Positions 21,697-32,468 of a stretch of DNA of 64,000 bases are shown here, piece by piece (the stretch's first letter is position 1; each line of letters begins with the position of its first letter). The translations under genes and the position numbers were made by a program. Below the pieces are notes generated by a model, which did no database searches, was not told where the DNA came from, and saw nothing but the letters and a program-made list of their open reading frames with translations. The DNA is from Rehmannia glutinosa (Eukaryota; Streptophyta; Magnoliopsida; Lamiales; Orobanchaceae): contig CM071930.1 of assembly GCA_016081115.2 (NCBI GenBank), positions 10,273,419-10,337,418 on the forward strand, read 5' to 3'.

Positions 21697-23178
21697 TGTT
21701 TGATAAATGATTTTATCATGATTTTGATGATTTTGTTTTTATACCAAAACAATATTTTTAAAGGTTGTCCAAATACTCCTAAATGATTTAAAATGGTTTT
21801 AATATTTTCCGGAGTATTTCTACAAGTTTATTTTCGATATAAATTGGACAACACTTTTGATGATTTTGTGTTAATGTGTTTTTACACCAAAACAATGGTT
21901 CTAAAATATTGTCCTAATACTCCCGATCGGTCTAAAATATTTTTACTATTTTTTGGAGTATTTCTTGAAGTTTATTTTCGATATAAAATTGGACAATACT
22001 TTTGTTTTGAGGCCAATCGGTCGCCCTATAGGGCATCCCGTACCTGAAAATTGTGAAAAACAGTGAATAAGCTATTTGCTGAAAAAAGGGTGGTTGACCG
22101 GTCAACATGGTGGTAGACCGGTGCGGTCGGCCGATCGGCCGTCGGCCGACGGTGACCGTGACAGGAGCATTTTCTCAAAGAACTTTACGGACTCGTTTTT
22201 GGTTACGCTTTCGGCCACATAGGGTCGATCGGTCGGACCCCGTCGACCGGTCGCCCTGTGTAAATGTGTTTTCTCATTTTCAAACGTCTATTTGTCTTGT
22301 GACCGCGTCCCTAATGTTTGACAAACAAAATTCTAACCGTTGTGCAAAGACATGCTTTTCCCTAAATTGTGGGATTGATTTCTAACAAATTATAATCTTG
22401 ATTTTAATTGCAATTTTTTGTAGATATCAGATTCCAAGAGGAGCCTATCAAGTATCAATCATCTCCTATATATAGAGGAAGATTTGAAGCACAACAATAT
22501 GAGAGAAAACTACAACACAACAAGATACACTCAAGAATACACTTGTGCTTACATTGTCATATTTCTTGTTGTAATTTGCCTAGCTATTCACTTTCACATT
22601 CTTGAGGTCTAGGCTATTCTTGATTACACTTGCACTCTATTGTATTATCAATTATCAAGTTGTAATCTTGAATTTGGGTAATCATTCAACACAAGATATC
22701 CTTGTGAGTGTTCTTGTGGTAAGAACACACTTGGGTGATCTAGGTGATAGGTGTAAGAAGATTGTGGTAATCTTCTTGTTGAGGTGTTGAAGAGTGTGGT
22801 GCTCTTCAAGGGTGAAGATTGTGGTAATCTTCACAAGGTGCCGTTGGAGATTGTGGTAATCTTGAGTGAGATTGTGGTAATCTCAAAGGTGGTGTTGAAG
22901 AAGAGTGTGGTGCTCTTCAAGGTGTTGTAAGTTGAATTTGTATTAATTTTGGTAATTAATAAAATTCTTTTTCTTTCCGAAATCCATCCCTGATATCTTT
23001 GGGGTGGTAGAGGATTAGGCCTAGGTGGGTTGAACCTCTTTAAATCGGCGTGTGTTGTTTACATTCCGCACCTTCATTATTTTGTTTGAGCATTCGATTG
23101 TTAAAAGAGGGCGTAATTGAAAAGATGGAGATAATCTATTCACCCCCCTCTAGATTATCGTAGCCGCTTGGACTTACA
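21697..23178 (+). repeat. 3' LTR of copia element 2
   Basis: Near-identical to 15300-16767, including the tandem duplication at its start; TATA box TCCTATATATAGAGG near 22464-22478. Ends CTTGGACTTACA before the CCAAC duplication. Confidence 0.92.
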
Positions 23179-23183
23179 CCAAC

Positions 23184-23689
23184 ATCCAGTGAATACAAAT
23201 ATAAAATAATATTGGTTGAATTCTCTTTTAATTCAATCACATTCAAAATATAATGCATTTTAATATTATTTTATTTTGAATGCAAAAACATAATATATTT
23301 TTTTGCAATATTAAAGAAATGAATGTAAGATTCATTATTTTTGAATGCAAGTGCAAATGTAAATTTATTACTCATCGAATCAGTTTTGCCACGATTTATG
23401 CCTTTGTGGGAACTATAGAACGATCCTTGCTAAGCTTCCTGAATCCTAATGGATCAGTGATTTTGTTCGGCCCAGGAATTGAATAAAATCAGCCCATTTA
23501 CTTGTCAGATATTGTGTTATCCAATTGGATTGTTAATTGGGCAATTGACATAAATACCCACATTTTTTAAGTTAATATCAGCCTTTTACGCTTCCTGGTA
23601 TAATTTTACCTAAATTTACGCTCCCGCCTTTGTTTTACACAACAATACGCTCCAGCAAAAATTCCCGGATATTTTTACGCTTTGTTTCA
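23184..23689. other. AT-rich intergenic DNA
   Basis: No gene or RNA seen. Confidence 0.5.
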
Positions 23690-24240
23690 ACATTGTTTCA
23701 AACATGTTTCTGTGTTTCAACATTGTTTCTAACATGTTTCAAACATGTTTCTTTTAATAAAAATAGGTAAAAATTATATTTAAACATCGAAAACTTCATT
23801 GAAACAACAAAGAAACATCGGAACAACATTAAAAAGGGTATGGAAATAACCCAGAAACAACGTAACAAATATTTAAAATACCACATCAATAAAAAGAGCT
23901 TAAAAATAGGTAAAAAAACGTATTTACACATTGAACACTACATGAAAATAACAAAAAACAATCATTAGAAATATTATAGAACAACGCGAAATAATAGATA
24001 CAATGTACAAAATAATATATGAATAAAAAACAGCATAAAAATAGGTTAAAGTTGTTTTGAAACATCGAAACAACAAAAAAACAACAAAGAAACAAATTTA
24101 AACAACATCGAAACAACTTATATAACATATAAAACAATGCAGGAACAAAAACAAACGAAAAAAAAAATAAAAATAATCAAAAAATAGCAAAGAGCGTAAA
24201 AAAAAAAAATAGGTACAAAAGGAAAAAATAGGTACAAGAG
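23690..24240. repeat. Degenerate low-complexity repeats (GAAACAAC / AAAATAGGTAAAAA)
   Basis: TTGTTTCAAACATG units at the left edge and AAAAATAGGTAAAAA recurring at about 23760, 23903, 24033 and 24210 with GAAACAAC runs between them, suggesting a decayed tandem array with a period of roughly 130 bp. Minus-strand ORFs here are rich in F/L/C and look like repeat translation. Confidence 0.5.
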
Positions 24241-24977
24241 TAATTTGAGCGTATTGTGTGGTAAGGGTACAAAAAATCAGCGTATTCCATGTAATTTCCC
24301 CTTGTTAATATTTATGTTACATCCGAAGTAATGTTAAATCGAGTGTTTGAAAAGTGAAAAACATATTATTAATTTAATGTAGCTAAATTGAAAACAAATC
24401 AAACCACGCTCAAAATCGATCATTAAATCTCTTTTTTTGGTTTGCCTTATTAACATAACAAAACAAAACCCGAACACCAATTTTTTCCAACCATTTAATA
24501 TCAATCAAATTAAGATCATATGTAACTAACTTATTTCATATACAATAGAACGACGAATAGTGTTGCTCATCGACTAGCTTGTTTTATTTGTTTTTGTTTG
24601 TTTGTTATCCTCACCATTTTGTTGGAAGAATGAGGATGTGACATTGGCTAGGAAATTGTATCTGCAGATTTGTTGTAATTTCAGTGAAAGCAATGTAGTT
24701 TCATCTCAAAAAAACAAAAATTGAGATCAAATACTATTTTTAAAGCACAATCAAAACTAAAATAAATTTTTAACTCGACTCGACTAGTTTACGCTTATAA
24801 TTATGAAATATTAAAATAGTAGTTTTCATGATGAAATTTCCCCATAAACTTCTTCATGTCCCTTTCGCTCCCCTTAAGAAAAAACTCCAAACCATCTATT
24901 CATTTGTTGTCCCTTGATGTAAAGAATTTGGTTTTCTTGTTACACAAATTTCTTACTTCCCCCTTTGCAACACATAA
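24241..24977. other. AT-rich intergenic DNA left of the Harbinger element
   Basis: No gene seen. Confidence 0.5.
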
Positions 24978-25459
24978 GAGCAACTCCAGTGCAAGGTTCA
25001 TGGTGGGGTTTATAAGGATAAAAACTGGTTTTGTTTAAACCACCTCCCATTGTGGGTGAAAGGTTTATGATGACATGGTATTTTGAGGTACATATTTACA
25101 AACCAGTTTATACAAGATTAGAAAAATGCAAATAATAGTTGCAAGTGAGAAAGTGTAACACACTCCCATAATAATTACCTGCAATTGTAGTCACGCGCGA
25201 GTGGCCTCGAAATTGTGTTAGTTAGGGGCAAAAGCAACAAGTCATCATCATACAAGAGGCCACTTTTTAGTTTTATATTGATATATTGTTGCCTTTTAAT
25301 TTAAAAAGTGGATTTACCTTTTTAAAAAAATAGAATTGGTTTTGTACTTTTGTATACCTTAACGTCTGTTTTAGAAATACAAACCACAAAAAATTCTTTG
25401 ATAGTCGTTATTCAACGGCTATAATTTAGAATAACGGTTACTTTTTATTCAAATTTTTT

Positions 25460-25468
25460 CTATAAATA
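25460..25468 (+). promoter_or_regulatory. TATA box of Harbinger ORF1
   Basis: CTATAAATA lies 60 bp upstream of the first ATG (25528). Just upstream are CGTTATTCAACGGCTATAA and ATAACGGTTA, carrying AACGG cores. Confidence 0.6.
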
Positions 25469-25527
25469 CTATTTGTTGTATTTTATTTTACCCACACAAT
25501 CTAACTCTCTACCTTTTATTATTCAAA

Positions 25528-26815
25528 ATGGATGACAATACAAGACATTTTTTTAGAAATTTCTTGAGTTCTTCAAATAGTTATCAAAATGCAAATTCTC
25601 AAAATTGTAGTACACAACCTAATGTCCAACAATTTCAATTTTTTCCACCCACACAATTCCCCCAAAATTTTCCAACTACGCCATGTTTTTCACAAAATAT
25701 TCCATTTTTTTGAATTTTTAACCAACTCAGAGTATTTCGACTCAATCGAGTAGTGCTTATAGAGCTCCATTTTATATGTATCCACCGAATATTGGCCGGC
25801 TATGACAAACCAATTTGGGACAATGCCTCATCCTAACGCATTTTCACCTCAACCACCATCGATATTGCCTTCAAATGAGACAAAAATGGCTAGTTTCAGT
25901 GCATCTGATACTGAAAAAGAGCCTTCAACGCCATCTTCTGTTCAAGAGAGTCAGTTTCCGCTACATTCTACACAAGATGGGCTCGGAAATATTGCACTTG
26001 ATACAGATACCAAACATTGCAAACATGGTGAAGGTAGCACCAAACGAGCGGTTAACCGTACTTATTGGTCTGTGGATGAAGATGAGCTCCTAACAAAGGC
26101 ATGGGTGACAATTAGTTGTGACTCAATAGTAGGCAATGACCAAGCATGCAAAGACTTTTGGATACACATTGAAAAATACTTCAACGAGTTTCGAAAAAAA
26201 GGCATTATGACGAGATTGTCAGGGTCTCTGAAAAATCATTGGTTTCTAATGCAACGGGACGTGAATAAGTATGCTGAATTGCACAATAAAGAGCAAAGTC
26301 AAAGAGGGAGTGGATGGAGCGACGACCAAGTAACAGAAGAAGTAAATAAAAAGTTCAGGAATGATCATGGCAAACCTTTCAAATATCACCATGTGTGGAA
26401 GCTTGTCAGAGACAATCCGAAATGGGCTCCGACAGAGCAAGGTACTAGGGGCGCAAAAAAGACAAAAATATCTAAATTTAAAGCATACACTTCAGATTCC
26501 AATCCGGATACAAGTGATTCTGTGACTTTCTGTGATGCTCGTACTCGTCCAACAGGCCAAAAGGCAGCAAAGAGAAAGGAAAAATACAAAGTTCTGCAAG
26601 CCGAAAAAGGAGATGAAGCGTTGGATGCTGAGTTGGCGATGTTGAAAGAAATGCAAAAGGCGAAGATGGCACATAATGATCAAGTATTGTTTATAAAGGA
26701 ATATGATATCTATATGAAAGATGAGAATGAAATCGCCCCTGAAAAACTTGATTTCCATAGAAAGCTTGTACAAAAAATAAAAAGAGGCATAACTTACCGT
26801 AGATCATTAGGTTGA
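25528..26815 (+). pseudogene. Harbinger ORF1 (Myb/trihelix-like protein), N-terminus frameshifted
   Basis: PIF ORF1 proteins bind DNA and help the transposase. From 25528 the frame reads MDDNTRHFFRNFLSSSNSY and a Q/N/F/P-rich N-terminus typical of the family. It stops at 25713, and the reading frame changes at least once before 25802. The long frame 25802-26815 (337 codons) holds the Myb/SANT-like domain at about residues 82-170: TYWSVDEDELLTKAWVTIS, KDFWIHIEKYFNEF, GSLKNHWFLMQRDVNKY. A basic, coiled C-terminus follows (GQKAAKRKEKYK, ELAMLKEMQKAKMA). That frame may start at its own ATG, so a shorter protein is possible. Family call is firm; integrity is doubtful. Confidence 0.85.
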
Positions 26816-27193
26816 TTTTCGTATTATTCTTTTGTAACTTTTAGCTTATGTTTATTGTACTATTTAACTAAAAATATTTGTTGTTTTTATTGTTAATGTT
26901 TATTGTACGTTTTTAGCTTATGACTAGTTTTTAAATTAAGAAAAAGAGTAGCACAACATTCCTCTAACTCCAAAATCTCAATTTGAAATTCTGACCATCA
27001 AATGTAGTAGTGGGTGCTTAAAGGTAATATATTATATTGGGGACGGTTTTAGGCTAATGCATAAGTATGTTATACAGTATGCAATAATTTGGAAATACAC
27101 TTATATATACAAATGCATCAATTGATTAATATTTTAGTTTTTATTAATCAAGAATTATGACATCGATTTAAAAAAAAGAGAAAAATAACCAAC

Positions 27194-27257
27194 AAACTAG
27201 CCGTTATAAACTAGCCGTTATAAACTAGCCGTTACAAACTAGCCATTGGAAATTAGC
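27194..27257 (+). repeat. 14-bp tandem repeat (AACTAGCCGTTATA) in the transposase promoter
   Basis: Three close copies of AACTAGCCGTTATA and a fourth weaker one end immediately before the TATA box. Each carries CCGTTA, the complement of TAACGG, the Myb recognition core. Confidence 0.75.
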
Positions 27258-27258
27258 C

Positions 27259-27267
27259 TATATATAT
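27259..27267 (+). promoter_or_regulatory. TATA box of Harbinger transposase
   Basis: TATATATAT, 48 bp upstream of the ATG at 27315, right after the 14-bp repeats. Confidence 0.6.
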
Positions 27268-27314
27268 GAAGGACTCGTCTTCTTACCCTCACTAATATTA
27301 TTGATCTTACCAAA

Positions 27315-28619
27315 ATGTCTCAAGATTTGCGTAGTTCTAAGAAAGCCCAAATCCGTGAAATATGGAAAGATCTAGCGAGGCAAAACACTGAAGATGACAT
27401 TGATCGAAAAATTTTAGAGCTACTTGAGAAAAAAGAGCAGAGACTTCTAACAGCTCAAAGTTCTTCCAGCACAAAACGTACGGGAAGGTACATTGATCGG
27501 GATCGTGAAGACGCACATGTTCGTCTTGTCAATGATTACTTTTCTGACGACCCAACATGGCATGCCGATATTTTCCGACGACGATTTCAGATGCGAAAAC
27601 AATTGTTCCTTCGCATAGTCGAAGCTTTGCAACATCATTCACCATATTTTCGCAGAGAGTCGAGATCGAGAAAAAAAAGGCTTCTCGCCACCGCAAAAAT
27701 GCACGGTAGCTATCCGTCGGTTGGCATATGAAGCCTCTGTGACCATTATGATGAGTATCTACGGGTTGCGTAAACAACGCTGTCAGTGTTTATCCAAATT
27801 TTGTCAGTGTGTGATTGAAGTATTTGGTGATCAATACTTGAGAAGACCCACTCCTGATGACACCCAACGTTTGCTTCAAATGCATGAACAGAGACACAAT
27901 TTTCCTGGTATGTTGGGTAGTCTTGATTGTATGCACTGGGAATGGAGGAATTGCCCGGTTGGTTGGAAAGGTCAATTTACTCGAGGCGATCATGGGGTCC
28001 CAACAATTGTTCTTGAAGCAGTTGCATCAACCGACTTGTGGATATGACATGCATTTTTTGGTGTAGCAGGGTCCAAAAATGACATCAATGTGCTTACCGA
28101 ATCGCTTTTATCAACAATATTATATATAGTACCACACCGGAGGTTACATTCATGGTAAATGGCTCACGATATACAAAGGGATATTATCTTACTGATGGGA
28201 TTTACCCAGAATGGTCTACTTTTGTGAAGAGTTTTCCATGTCCTGCGGATCCTAAGAGAAAAAAATTCAAAGAAAGACAAGAAGCTGCAAGAAAAGATAT
28301 CGAGCGTGCATTTGGGGTGCTCCAATCTCGTTGGGCAATAGTTAGAGGCCTTGTGCGATTTTGGTACAGGAATACATTGAGTGATATCATGTATACGTGC
28401 ATTATTTTGCACAACATGATCATTGAGGATGAAGGGGAAAAGGTAAGTGATTGGTTGGATGATCAAGAAATCGCTCCTCCAGCGCAAGTAATTCAAAGTT
28501 CCACTCAAGTATTCCGAGATTACATTCCCGAGCATTACTAGCTACGTGGTAATGAAGTACATCACCAACTTCGAGCCGATTTAGTTGAACACATGTGGGC
28601 GCTTTGCGAGGGCGATTAG
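27315..28619 (+). pseudogene. PIF/Harbinger DDE transposase (frameshifted)
   Basis: Cut-and-paste transposase of the DDE_Tnp_4 type. In order: a basic N-terminus, DDPTWHADIFRRRFQMRK (helix-turn-helix-like part), then the catalytic core with GSLDCMHWEWRNCP (first Asp), GSKNDINVL (second Asp) and KDIERAFGVLQSRWAI (Glu). The end is YTCIILHNMIIEDE. Lesions: one extra A in the run at about 27696-27700 shifts the frame; TGA replaces TGG in LWIWHAF near 28046; a second shift lies between about 28105 and 28150; TAG interrupts at 28539-28541 before the usual Leu/His-rich end at 28619. All three catalytic residues are present. Three or four small changes separate it from an open frame. Confidence 0.88.
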
Positions 28620-29039
28620 TGAATATTTCAAATATCAATTTATGAAACTTTAATTGTCTTTTGCTATGTATTAATGAGTCATTTGTAATGTTTAAATTCA
28701 ATATTTTGCGTATTCTAACAATATTTTATCAAGTTATATATGAAAATATAAAAACCCGCCAACTTTATTTTTTATATTTACTAATGAAAATTAAATAAAA
28801 TATATTAATTAATAATTAAAGAAAGATATATTTTTACAAGGATATTAAATGAATGTATATAAAATACATAAAATTATAATTAATAATGGCGGGGTCCACA
28901 AAAAACTAGTGGTAGGAGTTAATGAATTGTAGAGAAAGGTTTATAAATTGTTTGAGGTTTTTACATTTGATGTGGCAGTGATGTGGCGCATAAAAAACTG
29001 TGATGGAGGTTTTAATTTGGTTTAGCATTGTTGATGTTC
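28620..29039. other. Noncoding 3' part of the Harbinger element
   Basis: AT-rich up to the right TIR; no gene. Confidence 0.5.
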
Positions 29040-29042
29040 TAA

Positions 29043-29556
29043 TTATGCAACAATAAGGGGGGCGTTCAAATTGTACACAAATCATGCATATCTAGAGCTG
29101 GCAATGATTCAGTGGATTGAGTTAGCCAAGTTCATTGGGCTTCTGAAAACAATTTGGGCTGGGTTGGGCCGCAAAATTATTTGGCTCAACCCAACCTGTG
29201 TTTGCATTTTGTACACAAAAAATGTCGGATTGGTCTAAAAGTTGGGTCAATCCCCAGGGTTAGTCCAGTGGCCACCGGTATTACTCGGCCCGGATTCGAC
29301 TAACTGCAATGACGAGGACAAACTTTAAAAACAAAAAAAAAAGAAAAAGAAAAAACAAAAACAAAAACCCTGGCCCATCGGGCCGATTGGATCTCGAGCC
29401 AATGGCCAAGCCCAACCCACAAATGTATTCTAGGCCATAAATCAGAGTCAGTCCATTAAATTAAAAAAATAAGAGCCCCATTGCCCCAATCAATTAATTC
29501 AAACCCTCACGAATTGTAAATTACTATCACACTATTGTGATTTTGATCATCAGAAC
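29043..29556. other. Intergenic DNA with GGGTTGGGC / GCCCAACCC inverted motifs
   Basis: Between the Harbinger and the SUKH-like gene. Repeated TTGGGCTGGGTTGGGCC and its inverse (GGCCAAGCCCAACCC) suggest a decayed foldback repeat. No gene seen. Confidence 0.4.
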
Positions 29557-30585
29557 CTATTTATAATGAAAATCAAAGAACGAGTCTCCATCAAAAACTT
29601 CATTCTGATGATGACAATCCTCTGGACATCCAAGCGACTCCACCACATCTTCCGTGCTCCATCCCGCACGTAACAATCTAGCTGACATAACCCTCACGCG
29701 CCACTCCACGCACTCCCTATCAAGTGGTTCCTGATCAGAACTGCTAACCTCATCGCAGCCGTCCATCATCATCATTTCCCTAACATCCTCCTCTCTCCAC
29801 CCTCCATCCCTCAACTTCCAACACACCTCCTCCAAGCACCCACCCAAGTCCCCACTCCACCACCCGCGCGTGTCCGTACGCGCCTCCGCCATCTCCGACC
29901 AAAACTCGATCCTCCTCGCCTCCGTCGCCGCCCAAGCAGGGGCGGCGCAAAAACCGGACAATATTCTCGGCCTCCTCGAAACCTCCTCGCCACCACCACC
30001 GCCCATTCCAAATTCGAATCGCTGGAAAAAACCGGCAATGTCGAAACTCCACAGCCTCACGTCCCCTCCGTACACGTAAAAAACCGGGTTCCCCGCCATG
30101 CACGGCGTCGACGGGATGTAAAAGTTTCGATAAATCGGGACGAGAATCGGGGCTTTTTTCAGAAACCGTTTCGCCAATTTAATAGCGCGATCGTTATCGT
30201 CAGGCCTATCGCCCCACGATTCGATCCAGAATTCGGTTTTCGAAACTCCTTTGCAAATTCCCAAAATCGGGAGATTCGTGAGAATTTCGAGCTGTTGTGA
30301 AGAGGAAGAGCGCCAATTGGGGAAGCCCGGCCCGACGGGTAGGCCTTCACGGAGAATCGAGCGGAGATCCGGCGGGAATGTGAAATTGAAGGATGACTCA
30401 ACGGCGGAGAACTCTGCCTCTGACATCCCAGCCTCCACCGGAATATTCGAGGAGTAGAGGTGGCGTATTAAATTCTTAGCGTAGGCCGCGTACGAAAAGC
30501 AGACTCTTAATGGTTTCGGATTGGAGATCGACATGGCTGTAATTGGATGGTGGTTTCTCAATGACTCCACCATTGTTGTTGCCAT
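29557..30585 (-). CDS. SMI1/KNR4 (SUKH)-like plant protein, single exon, 342 aa
   Basis: Intact ORF, far GC-richer than its surroundings, hence a real host gene. The start is MATTMVESLRNHHPITAMSI. A SUKH/SMI1-KNR4-like core runs from about residue 53: SEAEFSAVESSFNFTFPPDL (the typical E..E..F..PPDL helix), REGLPVGPGFPNWR, LPILGICKGVSKTEFW, then KKAPILVPIYRNFYIPS and GNPVFYVYGGDVRLWSFDIA, the late strands of the fold. Gly-rich GMGGGGGEE and a C-terminal half with paired GWREEDVREMMMM / GWSTEDVVESLG helices follow. Proteins of this type in plants are uncharacterised; SUKH domains in fungi act in cell-wall signalling, but no function is inferred here. A minus-strand TATA box lies at 30661-30670. 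A MULE MITE lies about 180 bp upstream. Confidence 0.88.
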   Translation of the reverse strand: MATTMVESLRNHHPITAMSISNPKPLRVCFSYAAYAKNLIRHLYSSNIPVEAGMSEAEFSAVESSFNFTFPPDLRSILREGLPVGPGFPNWRSSSSQQLEILTNLPILGICKGVSKTEFWIESWGDRPDDNDRAIKLAKRFLKKAPILVPIYRNFYIPSTPCMAGNPVFYVYGGDVRLWSFDIAGFFQRFEFGMGGGGGEEVSRRPRILSGFCAAPAWAATEARRIEFWSEMAEARTDTRGWWSGDLGGCLEEVCWKLRDGGWREEDVREMMMMDGCDEVSSSDQEPLDRECVEWRVRVMSARLLRAGWSTEDVVESLGCPEDCHHQNEVFDGDSFFDFHYK

Positions 30586-30660
30586 TGAAAGTTGATCATG
30601 AAAATTTGGTTATTTGAAACAGAGACGTGTATGTGCACGTAAAAGGGAATTTGAAAGTGC

Positions 30661-30670
30661 TTATATATAG
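30661..30670 (-). promoter_or_regulatory. TATA box of the SUKH-like gene
   Basis: The minus strand reads CTATATATAA 76 bp upstream of the ATG at 30585, a normal spacing for a plant promoter with a short leader. Confidence 0.6.
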
Positions 30671-30767
30671 CTGGGGGATTGAGTTGAAGTACACATTGGA
30701 ATTTGTATACAGTTACACAGTGTGAATGATTCCATTTCAAAGATATTATAATGTTATATATTTTATA

Positions 30768-31048
30768 GGGATAATTACAAAAACACCCCTGAGGTTTGGG
30801 TTAATTACAAAAAAACCCAGAGATGTTTCAAAATTACAAAAAAAATCTTTAGGTTTCGTATTGTCTTAAATTTAAGGGGTTAACTGTAATATTTTTGTAA
30901 ATGTCAGGGGTTTTTTTGAAATGTTTTTGAAAATCACCGGGAAAAATGTAAGACGGAATCAAACCTCAAGGTTTTTTTTTGTAATTTTCAAAGAACTCTA
31001 GTTTTTTTGTAATTAGCCTAAACTTCAGGGGTGTTTTGTAATTATCCC
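30768..31048. mobile_element. MULE-type MITE, 9-bp duplication TATTTTATA
   Basis: Ends are GGGATAATTACAAAAACACC and the inverse GGTGTTTTGTAATTATCCC; the TIRs extend about 50 bp. Exact 9-bp duplication TATTTTATA at 30759-30767 and 31049-31057, the Mutator hallmark. The 281-bp interior has no coding potential. It lies just upstream of the SUKH-like gene promoter. Confidence 0.85.
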
Positions 31049-31057
31049 TATTTTATA

Positions 31058-32468
31058 AGTTACTTTCGGAATTTATAAGATTTTTCAAGAAAATATCCAA
31101 ATAAAATAGAATTTTATAATATCTAATGTCAATTTTCTTTAATAATATCTTGTTAGTTTTGTAGGAAGAATTTAGACAAATTAAATTGCAATTTTGGTCT
31201 CATGGCTATTATGGATGTGGCTAAATTTATCACGCAAAAGTCTTAATTTTTCAAGGAACTCGCGAATTTGAGTCATTTTCAGCTTGAAATTGCAAAATCA
31301 GTCGAAAAATAGGTATAGGATAATTGCATCAAAATTTTCTTTTGTTTAAAAGTAGAGTCAATCCTAGGTATCGAGTAACTCAGAGCGTGGAAAAAAAAAA
31401 AAAGAGAGAAGCCCTTTGTGTTGTTTAAATTGAGTGAATGAAAGCACGATAAATTTTTAATGGAGGTGGGGTTGAATTGGGCGATAAAGGTGGAGGTATG
31501 TTTTTCAATTTGGGAGAATGAAACATGATATGTATGAGGTGTGTTGCATTTTGCCAAAAAAAAAAAAAAGTTAGATAAGGCCTAAGGGGGGAGGGGGTTG
31601 AAATCTTTGGATCTTTGATTCCATTTAGAATTAAATTCTAAACCACAAAGTTCAAGGATGATAACATTGTCACTCCACCAATTCAGTATCTTGTTACTTT
31701 TGTCAACCTTATATACACTTGAACTATATTTATAAACACGGAATTTTGGGTGCGGCGGCACCACATTCACCATCCTAGTACAATCCCTATTTAAAAGAAT
31801 CAATTTGCGTTTTTTATTTTAGGTTTTTTTTTTTACCAAAAGTGATTTTTCTTTTTCGGATCAATTTTTTTATAAGTATGGGACTAAAATTACAATTGAA
31901 CCTATGAATTATAAATTCAGTCAAACACCTTAATAGAGCCTTGTTTGAAGGAGGACTCCAATGACTAATATGAAGAAACAAAGAATTTTTGGCAGGAGGA
32001 AAATCGGGATTGATTTGGACTTGAGTTAGAAGGATGGAAAGGGATTCTTTGACTTGGTTTGTGAGGGTGTTTGTTTTTTATTTGAAAAGTCTTTGTGATT
32101 ATCGATTGAAAGTTACGTTGAAGGGAATATTGAGAATGATTGGCAATCACATTATTTTAGTGCCAATCAAGGTTTGAATCGTTCGATTCTATGCTCATTT
32201 GTTGTCTTTGTATTTGTTCATTGTAGAAATTTATAATTGGGTGATAATATTTTGTGCTTTTCTTTGCATGGGGGAAATTCATAGTCTAATTAAATTTAGT
32301 ACCAACAAGAATACTTGGACCCAACTTACTAGGCATGGTACCCCAAATAAAATTAAATCCCAGAATTACATCACGTAGAGAAAAAATTTGTGAAATTTGC
32401 TTAATCAAATATTAGTAATCAGGTAACTAATTAATATACATCTGATTATATTTAAGATTGGCCACTGG
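31058..32468. other. AT-rich intergenic DNA
   Basis: No gene or RNA recognised. Small ORFs here lack codon bias or known motifs. Confidence 0.5.

Larger units (their letters stand above)
15300..23178 (+). mobile_element. Copia-type LTR element 2, 7.9 kb, TSD CCAAC
   Basis: LTRs 15300-16767 and 21697-23178, with identical 5-bp flanks CCAAC at 15295-15299 and 23179-23183. PBS follows the 5' LTR and a polypurine tract precedes the 3' LTR. Gag is broken at 16831-18253, and only a degenerate RT piece remains (about 19150-19841). Protease and integrase are absent. The LTRs are very similar, differing mainly in GC-rich motifs and CAG/CTG-type indels, so the insertion looks fairly recent. Its family is related to element 1 (same gag type, same LTR architecture). 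Confidence 0.92.
24978..29039 (+). mobile_element. PIF/Harbinger DNA transposon, full structure, TSD TAA
   Basis: Termini GAGCAACTCCAGTGC (left) and GAACATCAACAATGC (inverse of the right end) match imperfectly, flanked by TAA at 24975-24977 and 29040-29042. It carries both genes of the superfamily in the same orientation: the Myb/trihelix-like ORF1 (25528-26815) and the DDE transposase (27315-28619), each with a TATA box. Both are damaged, so it cannot move unaided unless the lesions are sequence errors. Confidence 0.88.

Noticed and set aside
23698..24137. Minus-strand ORFs rich in F, L and C as membrane proteins
   Set aside because: They translate AAAC/GAAACAAC repeats; the composition explains them.
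23550..24300. MULE or Helitron spanning the low-complexity block
   Set aside because: Inverse similarity of its two edges (CATAAATA.., AATACGCT..) is weak, and no target duplication or terminal motif is clear.
25815..26093. Second ORF overlapping Harbinger ORF1 in another frame
   Set aside because: Shadow of the 25802-26815 frame, which carries the Myb-like motifs.
29780..30103. Arg/Gly-rich ORFs overlapping the SUKH-like gene in other frames
   Set aside because: Shadows of a GC-rich real gene.
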